NCBI GenBank assembly: GCA_023249305.1
Contig: JAHFCU010000032.1
Coordinates: 1 to 32,379, forward strand
Origin: Gemmatimonadota bacterium
GTDB taxonomy: Bacteria; Gemmatimonadota; Gemmatimonadetes; Gemmatimonadales; Gemmatimonadaceae
DNA length: 32,379 nucleotides
Direction of reading: 5' to 3'
A program made the translations under genes and the position numbers. The notes below the pieces were generated by a model. It was not told the origin of the DNA. It worked only from the letters and a program-made list of their open reading frames with translations, and did not search any database. This document shows positions 16,771-23,932 of the stretch, piece after piece; the first letter of the stretch is position 1; each line of letters opens with the position of its first letter.

Positions 16771-19179
16771 CTAGCGCGGCCGTCTTGTATGGAGCACCAG
16801 CACACCACAGGTGGAGTTCAGCCCGTTGTACTTCCCCGGCGTCTGCGCCGCGCTCGCGTAGTACTCGACCGCCTCGAGTTGGCCGGGGCTGAAGCGGTTG
16901 ATGTCAGGCACCTCGCCGTTTTCTCTTCCCGTGAATAGCGGGACGTCGTCTAGATACACTTGTGCAAAGCACCCACAGTCGGGCTTGTATCCCTCGAGCC
17001 AGACGGGTGTGCATCCAAGCGAGTTCCGGCCCCTCGCCCTAGCAACATATGCGCCGGGGTAGGACGAGCCCGTAGGATGTACGAGGTGCAATCCTGGAAC
17101 TTGCGCAAGCGCCTGTTCCAGCGAGGCGCCCTCGATTTTCGCGAGATCTGCTCTCGTCAGGAAATGCCCAAGCCCAATGCGGCGATTCTCCTCGAAATCC
17201 CGCATGCGTGGTTCTGTGGTTGAGACCGTCACCACGACCTGCTGGAGCGTTGTGATGCGCGCGAGGACGATTCGACGCTGGATCGTTTCACCCGCACGAA
17301 TAACGATCGCCGTGTCCACCGGCCCGTACCCCATCTTGCGAACGAGGAGACGGTGCGTGCCGGCGGGAATGTCCCTCAGGCGGAACAGCCCGCGTTCGCT
17401 CGTCAGCTGACTCTTCGCCAGCTCGGGGAAGACGATCTCCACCACCGGAATCGGCACGTCGCTGGAGTCGCGCACCACCGCGCCCGCGAAAATCGCACCG
17501 ACGGCGACCGCGGGATCAAGCACCATCTGGGCGCGGACTACGCGCCGGTCGTCGGGAATGCGCAGTTGCGCAGTCGGCGCGGCGAAGGAGTCGGCCGACA
17601 CGGACAGAATCAGCGTCTGACGCACCGGCACGCCGCAGAAGTGCGCGACGCCCTCGCGGTCGGGGCGCGCATTCACCCAGTGTGGCGTCCCGTCAGCGGA
17701 CAGCCACTCGATGGTCGCCTTGGCTCGAGACAGATTGACAACAGCGTCCTGCGCCTGGAGCGATACGAGCGCGATGCCGCTTCCGCCCGTTGCGCTGCCC
17801 GTCGCGAAGGCTGATCCGCACATCGCGCGTAAGACCGACGCCGGCGTCGGCAGTCGCACGTCGAGGTCGCTCGTCGTGTCGAAAACGGTCGCTGGCATGC
17901 GCACGAAGGTGCCCAGTGAGTCGAGCGCTGCCGAATGCACTTCTAGCGCGATGTCTCCCGACGGCACGCCACCGATCTCGAACCGGCCGTCGGTGTCCGC
18001 GACGACGTCCCGCCGCGCCGCATCCACCACGATGCGTGCGCCTGGCACGGCGCGGCCGGTGGAATCGGCCACGCGACCCGCGATCATTACTGGCGCATGG
18101 CGCCATACAGTGTCGGCGCCGCTGCGCACGCTTATCAGCTCACCGCCCACCTCACGATACCCGGCGACGGCGACCTCCCGTTCCGCACGAGGTGCGCGCC
18201 GCACTGGCAGCTCCTCGCGATGCTGCAGCTCGAGCATTGGCATGCGGATGGCCCACCGTGAGATCACCCACGCGCCGTCGGCCACGCGCGCGAACCGCAG
18301 CTCGCCCTCCGCGCCGCGTGCCTGCTCGGCCAGAGGCGCGTTCACGTAGCGAAACGTGAGTCGCCGAAGTTGCGCCGTGCTGCGGTCGAGCCAGAGCGTG
18401 CCGTTGAGCTCCGGCAGCTTGCGGCGCGCCGGCGAGGGTTCGAAGGCGATGCCGATCTCCGCCGGGTTCGCCGATGCCGCCAAGCGGAAGCAGTGGTCGC
18501 CGAGAAAATCCTCGCTGCTCAAGGCATCCAACCCCGGCGCGCGATACACAATGGAGTCCGCGTCGCGGCCGATGTAGCCGTTGGCGTGCAGACTGTCGGA
18601 CGGCACCGTCTTCCACGGTTCCGTCACCGCGCCGGAGCGCCATTCCGTTCGCCGCAGCGGTGGGCGTGCGGACGCCAAGTTGGCCGTCTGCTCGAATAGC
18701 ACACGCGTGATCTCCCACCGCGCTGCCTGCTCCAGCAAGCCTGCCGCGATGATCGCGCTTCGTGCCTGTTCCAGCACGCGGAAGCTCTGCAGCGCGGAGT
18801 CGCGGGCGATGCGGCACGACGCGCGGCCGCTGACGCGCACCGTGTCGAGGTGCAGCGCGATGCTCGCGAGCGCCACGTCGTGCGTCAGTTCGCGCTCGGT
18901 GCCGAGTGTGAGCGTCTCCGATGCGGTCGGTCGGAAACCGATGCGAAGGGAGCGTACGACGTACGCGCCCTGCACCGGCGCGCGCAGGCGATACGCGCCA
19001 CGGTCGCCGCTCAGCCCCTGCGCCACAACGCGCGACGCGCTGTCCAGCAACTGCATCAGGACACCGGGGAGCGGCGCGCCGGAGGCGTCGGACACTACAC
19101 CGCGCACCTGCTGCGTGCCGACGCTGCTCGCCGTCGCAATGAAGGCTACGGCCGCCACGGGTGTCCAAGGGGACCTCAT
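16771..19179 (-). CDS. Exported carboxypeptidase-regulatory-like/TonB-plug domain protein without a barrel
   Basis: An 802-residue exported protein. The ATG at 19179 follows GAGGGAAAAAGG and begins a signal peptide (MRSPWTPVAAVAFIATASSV). A first carboxypeptidase-regulatory-like beta domain (RGVVSDASGAPLPGVLMQLL, about residues 25-105) is followed by a large region of unknown fold, a second such domain (IAGRVADSTGRAVPGARIVV, about 365-440), a third (IFAGAVVRDSSDVPIPVVEI, about 585-665) and a terminal TonB-plug-like segment (about 690-802) with LEQALAQVPGLHL and VYLDDVPLF. It stops where a TonB receptor would begin its 22-strand barrel, so it is not a complete receptor. Odd paired cysteines occur in the plug (LGCTPVW, DCGCF, STCGV). 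It is the last gene after a DsbA-like protein and a Cys-rich peptide. Confidence 0.8.
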   Translation of the reverse strand: MRSPWTPVAAVAFIATASSVGTQQVRGVVSDASGAPLPGVLMQLLDSASRVVAQGLSGDRGAYRLRAPVQGAYVVRSLRIGFRPTASETLTLGTERELTHDVALASIALHLDTVRVSGRASCRIARDSALQSFRVLEQARSAIIAAGLLEQAARWEITRVLFEQTANLASARPPLRRTEWRSGAVTEPWKTVPSDSLHANGYIGRDADSIVYRAPGLDALSSEDFLGDHCFRLAASANPAEIGIAFEPSPARRKLPELNGTLWLDRSTAQLRRLTFRYVNAPLAEQARGAEGELRFARVADGAWVISRWAIRMPMLELQHREELPVRRAPRAEREVAVAGYREVGGELISVRSGADTVWRHAPVMIAGRVADSTGRAVPGARIVVDAARRDVVADTDGRFEIGGVPSGDIALEVHSAALDSLGTFVRMPATVFDTTSDLDVRLPTPASVLRAMCGSAFATGSATGGSGIALVSLQAQDAVVNLSRAKATIEWLSADGTPHWVNARPDREGVAHFCGVPVRQTLILSVSADSFAAPTAQLRIPDDRRVVRAQMVLDPAVAVGAIFAGAVVRDSSDVPIPVVEIVFPELAKSQLTSERGLFRLRDIPAGTHRLLVRKMGYGPVDTAIVIRAGETIQRRIVLARITTLQQVVVTVSTTEPRMRDFEENRRIGLGHFLTRADLAKIEGASLEQALAQVPGLHLVHPTGSSYPGAYVARARGRNSLGCTPVWLEGYKPDCGCFAQVYLDDVPLFTGRENGEVPDINRFSPGQLEAVEYYASAAQTPGKYNGLNSTCGVLVLHTRRPR

Positions 19180-19281
19180 CCTTTTTCCCTCGGGTGCGGG
19201 TTCACAGCCGGGGACCACCTACGAGGGTACCAGCGCCCCGTTCCCACGCGCAAGTCGCTTGGGTCCTGGAAGGCACAAGGC

Positions 19282-19959
19282 CTATTCGTCCCGATCGCTT
19301 CCCTTGCGCTTCAGTAGCGAATCGATCGCGGCTTCGAGCTCTGATCTACTCGGTGGCGACCCGAACCGCCAATCGTTGAGCAGTATTGTCGGCGTGCCAT
19401 CGATCCTCAGTTTCTTCGCAAGCGCAGCTCCTTGAGTCATTACTGTCGTCGTCTGGTTTGCAGCAACGCACCGAGAGAAACGGAGCGTATCCGAGATTCC
19501 GGCATCGCGTCCGAACGACACCCAGGACTTCAATCCGATTGAGTCCTGACGTTCGAACACGCGATCTACAAATGACTCAAAGCGACCCTGAAACTGCGCA
19601 CACTCAGCCGCGCGCGCGGCCGCTTCAGCGAATCGGTGGCCGGCTACAGGAGTATACACGAGTACTACCGCCACGTTCTGTGGATACCTCGCCAGAATAC
19701 TCCTGGTAGTGAGGTAGAACTGACGGCAGAACGGACATTCCAAGTCCGCGAACTCGATGAGCTTAAGCGGCGCTTCCGGATCACCGATCACTCGCCCGGC
19801 CGCCAGCGTTTCTCGCCACTCGGCGACCCTGCCGCTCTCATGCCGCAGGATCTCGCGCGAGGGGGTGCCGAAGAACTCACGATGCACGAAGACCCCAGCA
19901 ATCGCCAGCGCCGCGATGCCGAGAGCGGCGGAGCTAATCCGTTCAACGAGATTCGTCAT
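19282..19959 (-). CDS. Membrane-anchored DsbA-like thioredoxin-fold protein
   Basis: A 225-residue protein with one N-terminal transmembrane helix (about residues 9-26, SSAALGIAALAIAGVFVH) and a periplasmic thioredoxin fold. FADLECPFCRQFY carries the active-site CPFC pair, and GTPTILLND supplies the conserved cis-proline loop; a helical insertion lies between them, as in DsbA/DsbG-type enzymes. A role in forming or reshuffling disulfides outside the cytoplasm is the family expectation. It lies 98 bases downstream of a secreted protein with eight cysteines and 102 bases upstream of the plug protein, all on the same strand, which suggests that the peptide or the plug's cysteines are its clients; this is inference. 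Confidence 0.85.
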   Translation of the reverse strand: MTNLVERISSAALGIAALAIAGVFVHREFFGTPSREILRHESGRVAEWRETLAAGRVIGDPEAPLKLIEFADLECPFCRQFYLTTRSILARYPQNVAVVLVYTPVAGHRFAEAAARAAECAQFQGRFESFVDRVFERQDSIGLKSWVSFGRDAGISDTLRFSRCVAANQTTTVMTQGAALAKKLRIDGTPTILLNDWRFGSPPSRSELEAAIDSLLKRKGSDRDE

Positions 19960-20057
19960 ATCTCTTGAGCCGCAACGCCAAATTGCGCCAATCTCTCACT
20001 GCACACTGCTTGAAGGCGCGCACGAGGATGTCGCTGAAGTGGAACGAAGCTTGCTGC

Positions 20058-20303
20058 CTACTGATCCCAGTCGCAGTCAAGCACGAACCTCTCGCCGCCG
20101 CAAACGCCGAAAGGTGCGCCGTAGCACACGGTGGATCTGAGGCACGGCGAGCAGATGTCCGGAAGGAACACAGGACATTCGTCAACACATATCATACCGC
20201 ATTGCACCGCGGCGTCGGCCGTCGCCGTGTTGGAGAGGAGAGCAAGCGTTCCCATCGTGGCAACAACAGCGGCCTTCAGGAGAATGTGGCGTGGCATGGA
20301 CAT
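20058..20303 (-). CDS. Small secreted protein with eight cysteines, unknown function
   Basis: An 81-residue protein not recognised as any named family. It begins MSMPRHILLKAAVVATMGT, a signal peptide with a likely cut at ADA-AV near residue 31, leaving a mature part of about 50 residues. The mature part carries cysteines at 35, 39, 43, 51, 54, 60, 68 and 77 and an acidic C-terminus (DCDWDQ): an even number suited to four disulfides. GGAGGA stands just before the ATG at 20303; an ATG at 20297 is equally possible. The longer in-frame ORF upstream (to 20525) adds no signal-like sequence and is rejected. A DsbA-like oxidoreductase follows on the same strand. Possible roles include a structural envelope peptide, metal binding or a secreted toxin or signal. 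Confidence 0.6.
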   Translation of the reverse strand: MSMPRHILLKAAVVATMGTLALLSNTATADAAVQCGMICVDECPVFLPDICSPCLRSTVCYGAPFGVCGGERFVLDCDWDQ

Positions 20304-20708
20304 CGCTCCTCCAAACTCTAGGTGACTTGACCCTCTGCCGTTGATCGACCGCCTTGCGATTAACTCGGTCACTCGCTGGCAAACTGCGAGTTCTGACCGG
20401 GAGCGCAATGACCAATCTGGGGCACTGAGCGACCGGTTTGTTGCAGGCGAGGAGTAGGCCGCTCCGCGACTGCGGTCAACACGTTTTTTGACTGCCGCGG
20501 AAGGACTGAACCGGACGGCTGACAACGCGCAACACCGCGCGCCAGCCGTAGCTGCCGGGTGCTGATTTCAGTCACGGCCTCCCGCACTCGCCGAGTGACG
20601 CGCACGAGGGCGGATGAGTTCAGATCCTGAATCACAATGCTCAACGCGTGCGATTAGCGGCTTCACGACTTGCAACTCGGGCGGTATTACAGTGGCTAGA
20701 CGTCATTC
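20304..20708. other. Intergenic region between Cys-rich peptide and AraC-like gene
   Basis: No gene is supported in this 405-base divergent gap. It is less GC-rich in parts and should hold the promoters of both flanking genes, though no convincing -35/-10 pair was seen. A short ORF on the minus strand here (about 20369-20644) lacks protein-like character. The stretch may be degenerate or repeated sequence; a genome-wide nucleotide comparison would show this. Confidence 0.4.
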
Positions 20709-21536
20709 GTGGCCTCGCATCGGCAACGACTCACGGCGGCCCTGTGCGAACTCGACGACCGGATGCGTCGCATGATCACGAGCCGCGGCGACCAAAGCGT
20801 CGCGTTGACACCCGTAACATGGCGTGATAGGATCATATTTTCCGACGGGCGCGCCGGGTTCGATCCGCCATCGCGGGAGGATTGTACGTTTGCACACGAC
20901 CGCACTTGGCACATTGGTCGCAGTCTTGGACTATGCCGTGACCGGACCTCGCGCGCGACCTATTCGGACGCGCCGAGCGGCCTCGCGGGGGGGGCACTGG
21001 CCGGCACGCCCATTCTGCGCCAAACGCGCGTGAGCGCGCTCCGCCGGCCCGATTTGGGCTCTCAATTGCGTTCCAGCGCCCTCGCGGTCCATGCCGGGCA
21101 ACAAGACGCGAGCTTTCTCGCTACCGAGCACCTTCGCCCGGATATCGCGCGGGTTGTGTGTACACTACTGGAGCATGAACCGCGCGACCTCAATGTCAGC
21201 CGCGTCGCCTACACACACGGAGTGTCGCGGTGGACTCTAGGGCGTCGCCTTCACGCCAAAACGGGTCTGCACACGAAGGAACTTGTGGCGCTCGCTCAAC
21301 TCTGCACGGCACTCTCACGCCTTCTAGACTGGCTACCAGGCGAAGCGAACCTTCGCGGAGCTAACGGATCTCCGCTCACCCGAGTAGAGCGCGGCGCGAT
21401 TCGACGCCTTCTCGGTATACGACCTGTGCAGTTGAAGCGCGCGATATTGATCGGCGGAAGAAAAGGATTGCAGGAACTCCTGCGTGCACATCTCTCGCAC
21501 AAGATCCTCAGATCCCCGAATGACGCCGACTGGTGA
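20709..21536 (+). CDS. AraC-like helix-turn-helix regulator, possibly frameshifted in its N-terminal half
   Basis: The C-terminal half of this 275-codon frame resembles AraC-type regulators: after LRPDIARVVCTLLEHEPRDL comes VSRVAYTHGVSRWTLGRRLH with AKTGLHTKEL, the first helix-turn-helix of the family. The second half of the AraC DNA-binding unit (the usual GYxSxSxFxRxFRR) is not recognisable. The first 120 residues lack recognisable features and have weaker codon bias. A run of eight G (20987-20994) falls at a point where another frame (20824-21033, containing LGTLVAVLDYAVTG) looks more protein-like before it, suggesting a frameshift or slippage site. The start (GTG at 20709) is uncertain. 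It lies divergent to the Cys-rich peptide operon and could regulate it. Confidence 0.5.
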   Translation: MASHRQRLTAALCELDDRMRRMITSRGDQSVALTPVTWRDRIIFSDGRAGFDPPSREDCTFAHDRTWHIGRSLGLCRDRTSRATYSDAPSGLAGGALAGTPILRQTRVSALRRPDLGSQLRSSALAVHAGQQDASFLATEHLRPDIARVVCTLLEHEPRDLNVSRVAYTHGVSRWTLGRRLHAKTGLHTKELVALAQLCTALSRLLDWLPGEANLRGANGSPLTRVERGAIRRLLGIRPVQLKRAILIGGRKGLQELLRAHLSHKILRSPNDADW

Positions 21537-21885
21537 TACCATTTGGCCTCGTCGCTACCCAGCTATGCAGGCCGGGCCTCGAACATCGCGTGGTTTCGCC
21601 AGCAGGTTGTTAACGGCGAGCGCTCTTGAGTGAAGGAGGATGCCTTCCCCTGAATGGCTGCGGCCAGTGCCGGACCATTCGCTTCTCGGGCACCGCTCAC
21701 GCTCGGCGCGGCCGCCTACCTTGCCCGCAGCTTACTCCCGCAGTCATTGTCGACGTTGGGACCTTCACGTCATCTCATCCGATCTCAGGTTCCTTCCTCT
21801 GGCCGGGACGGGCTGGCGAACGGCGCGGCGCTCGCAGGAACGGGCGCCGCGCACTAGCTTGTGACCGTCACCACTGGAGCCCCCG
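21537..21885. other. Intergenic region upstream of HisC-like gene
   Basis: No gene is supported in this 349-base stretch. Short overlapping ORFs occur in all plus frames without family features; one (21654-21857) has AGGAGG upstream but at an unsuitable 14-base distance. The region should contain the promoter of the downstream aminotransferase gene; TACCTT near 21717 is a possible -10 element but has no clear partner. Confidence 0.35.
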
Positions 21886-23022
21886 ATGACCGTTTCCCGC
21901 CGACATTTTGTGTCCACCCTTGGCCTCGGAAGCGCGGGGCTGCTCTCGCCGCCGCTGTTCGGCGGGCGCGGACACGAAGCACGGCTCGCCGCGTGGCTTG
22001 CGAGTCCGGCGATGCCGCCGAGCCTGATCCGGCTCGACAGCAACGAGAATCCGAACGGTCCGGGACCGAAGGCGTTCGATGCCATCCGCGCGATGTTCGG
22101 CGAGGCCAATCGCTATCCCGATGATCCGGAACGTGCACTCATCGTGGCGATCGCGAAGGAGCATGGCGTTGCCGAGGAGAACGTGGTGCTCGGATGCGGG
22201 TCGAGCGAGATCCTGCGGATGTGCGTCGAGGCCTTCGTGAACACGGCGCAGCACCTCGTCACGGCCGGGCCAACATTTGAGTTGCCGGCGAACTTCGCGT
22301 ACACCATGGGACGGCCGGTCGTCACGGTACCCGTGGACGCCAAGCTGCGGCTCGACCTCGGTGCGATGGGCGACAAGGCCGGCGGGGCGGGGCTGATCTT
22401 CTTCTGCAATCCCAACAACCCGACGGCCACCGTGCACGGTGACGCCGCGGTGCGCGAGTTCGTGACGCACGTTCGCCGCAACTCGCCGGCCACGTTCATC
22501 CTGATTGACGAGGCCTACCACGAGTACGTGGATGAGCCCTCGTACAAGACAGCGATCCCGATGGCGTTGGCCGATCCGAATGTCATCGTGTCGCGCACGT
22601 TCTCGAAGGTGTTCGGCATGGCCGGCCTGCGGGCGGGCTACGCGATCGTGCACCGCGACACCGCACGGCGCATGGCGGGCTGGCGACTTGGCGCCGGCGT
22701 CAACGTGCTGGCGGCCGCCGCGGCCACCGCAAGCATCGGCGACCTCGTGCACATTGCTCTCGAGCAGCGCCGGAACCGCGACGCAAAGGCATTCACGCGC
22801 GCGTTCTTCGAGAAGGCCGGCTTCGAGGTGGGCGCGAGCGACACGAACTTCCTGATGATCGACCTGCGCCGCGACATGCGCCCCGTGCGCGACGCGTGCC
22901 GCAAGGACGGCATCGCCGTTGGCCGGCCGTTCCCGCCGCTGACGACGCACCTGCGCATCTCGATCGGGACGATGGAGGAGATGCAACGGGCGACGGAGGT
23001 GCTGAAGAAGGTGCTGGCGTAA
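21886..23022 (+). CDS. Tat-exported histidinol-phosphate-aminotransferase-like PLP enzyme
   Basis: A 378-residue fold-type I aminotransferase of the HisC group: LIRLDSNENPNGPGPKAF, YPDD, GCGSSEILRMCVEAF, FFCNPNNPTATV, LIDEAYHEYVD and Lys241 in SRTFSKVFGMAGLRAGY, the PLP lysine, with the C-terminal LRISIGTMEEM arginine segment. The N-terminus MTVSRRHFVSTLGLGSAGLL is a clear twin-arginine signal (SRRxF, then a hydrophobic run), absent from true HisC. The start is supported by GGAG six bases upstream of the ATG. Export through Tat would bring a folded, cofactor-loaded enzyme to the periplasm; substrate is unknown and no histidine genes are nearby. A Rho-independent terminator-like hairpin follows at 23098-23122. 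Confidence 0.87.
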   Translation: MTVSRRHFVSTLGLGSAGLLSPPLFGGRGHEARLAAWLASPAMPPSLIRLDSNENPNGPGPKAFDAIRAMFGEANRYPDDPERALIVAIAKEHGVAEENVVLGCGSSEILRMCVEAFVNTAQHLVTAGPTFELPANFAYTMGRPVVTVPVDAKLRLDLGAMGDKAGGAGLIFFCNPNNPTATVHGDAAVREFVTHVRRNSPATFILIDEAYHEYVDEPSYKTAIPMALADPNVIVSRTFSKVFGMAGLRAGYAIVHRDTARRMAGWRLGAGVNVLAAAAATASIGDLVHIALEQRRNRDAKAFTRAFFEKAGFEVGASDTNFLMIDLRRDMRPVRDACRKDGIAVGRPFPPLTTHLRISIGTMEEMQRATEVLKKVLA

Positions 23023-23030
23023 CCACGCAC

Positions 23031-23072
23031 CGGATTCCGGATTCCAGAACTGGAATTCCAGTTTGGAATCCG
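23031..23072. repeat. GGATTCCGG repeat with near-perfect palindrome
   Basis: After a first CGGATTCC (23031-23038), CGGATTCCAGAACTGGAA (23038-23055) is followed directly by TTCCAGTTTGGAATCCG (23056-23072), its reverse complement apart from one extra base. The element belongs to a GGATYCCGGATTC family also seen near 1171, 29163 and 29408. It lies between the HisC-like stop and its terminator. Confidence 0.55.
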
Positions 23073-23097
23073 AAGCCGACGAAGGAAGGTGAATGGG

Positions 23098-23122
23098 AAG
23101 GCCGCCTCCGAGGGCGGCCTTT
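23098..23122 (+). terminator. Rho-independent terminator of the HisC-like gene
   Basis: AAGGCCGCC and GGCGGCCTT form a perfect 9-bp stem with loop TCCGAG, followed by a short TTTGACTT. The T-tract is weak, but position 76 bases after the stop and the strong stem favour a terminator. Confidence 0.65.
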
Positions 23123-23466
23123 GACTTCCTGTCGCCCATCGCGGTCTTCACCGTCTCCTGCGCTGCGTGAGCGGCAGGGTCGCATGGCCGCGACGACGAT
23201 TCGCGGATTGCCCTATACGCCCACGCGGGATCTACTGTCACTCCGGCATCCCGCCCCACTCTTGCCGAAGGCGGTGTAGGGTGACATAGTGTAACAGTAA
23301 GCTGCTCGCGGGAAGCGGAGCATGGACACGCACGGTATGGTGACGGAGACTGCCCGCTGCGTCACGTGCTGTGGTGTTGCTTAGACGGGTCTTCGCCGCC
23401 CGAGGTTGTTCTCGCATCACGAGAGCTGTCTCACATTAGTTCGTTGCGCCGCCGCAGCGACTATCC
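23123..23466. other. Intergenic region before the signalling cluster
   Basis: No gene, tRNA or clear promoter was found in this 344-base stretch. A small hairpin-like CTCGCATCACGAG occurs near 23411-23423. The region adjoins the truncated receiver gene and may contain scars of the deletion that removed the front of that gene. Confidence 0.35.
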
Positions 23467-23925
23467 TTGCGCGACTGGACGCTGATGCCGACGCCACTCC
23501 ATGAGCGACCCGTCGTAACAGCCCCACGGTGGATGGTGCAGGGCTGCGCGCTCGCTGCTGGCGCACTGGCCACGTTCGGATGGGGCGCGTTTGCGATGGG
23601 TCAGTGGCGCGTCGCCGCTTTCGGCGCTCGCGCGCACAGCGGCCGTGACTGCGCCGACGCGCCGGTGCTGGTGCTGGTCGACCTCAAGCTGCCGCGCGTC
23701 GCTGGACTGGAGGTGCTTCGCCGGATCCGCGCCGACCCCAGAACCCGCCGCATCCCGGTCGTGATTCTCACCTCCTCGACCGAAACACAGGATCTTGCCA
23801 CCGGCTACGACCTCGGCACCAACAGCTACATCCGCAAGCCCGTTGATTTCATCCAGTTTGCCGAGGTCGTCAGGCAGCTCGGCCTGTACTGGCTGGTCAT
23901 CAACGAACCGGCACCGCGGGTGTGA
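23467..23925 (+). pseudogene. Response regulator receiver (Rcp1-like) lacking its first half
   Basis: The open frame (TTG at 23467, or ATG at 23485) gives about 152 residues. From about residue 52 onward it matches receiver domains of the cyanobacterial-phytochrome-partner type: AHSGRDCADAP, VLVLVDLKLPRVAG with the phosphoacceptor Asp72, RRIRADPRTRRIPVVILTSS, GYDLGTNSYIRKPVDF with the conserved lysine, and VRQLGLYWLVINEPAP. The first strand, the acidic pair of the metal site and the first helices are missing; the preceding 50 residues (WMVQGCALAAGALATF...) do not resemble a receiver. The gene therefore looks truncated by deletion or recombination and is unlikely to be phosphorylated normally. 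The hybrid kinase begins 7 bases after its stop. Confidence 0.65.
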
Positions 23926-23932
23926 GATCACA

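Noticed and set aside
20304-20525. N-terminal extension of the Cys-rich protein to 20525
   Set aside because: The extension lacks protein-like character, whereas the internal ATG at 20303 has a strong Shine-Dalgarno site and begins a signal peptide.
20856-20876. TTCGATCC motif resembling a tRNA T-loop
   Set aside because: Flanking bases do not form a T-stem and no acceptor, D or anticodon arm can be built around it.
21654-21857. 67-codon ORF upstream of the HisC-like gene
   Set aside because: No family features, and the AGGAGG upstream is 14 bases from its ATG; composition is that of ordinary intergenic DNA.
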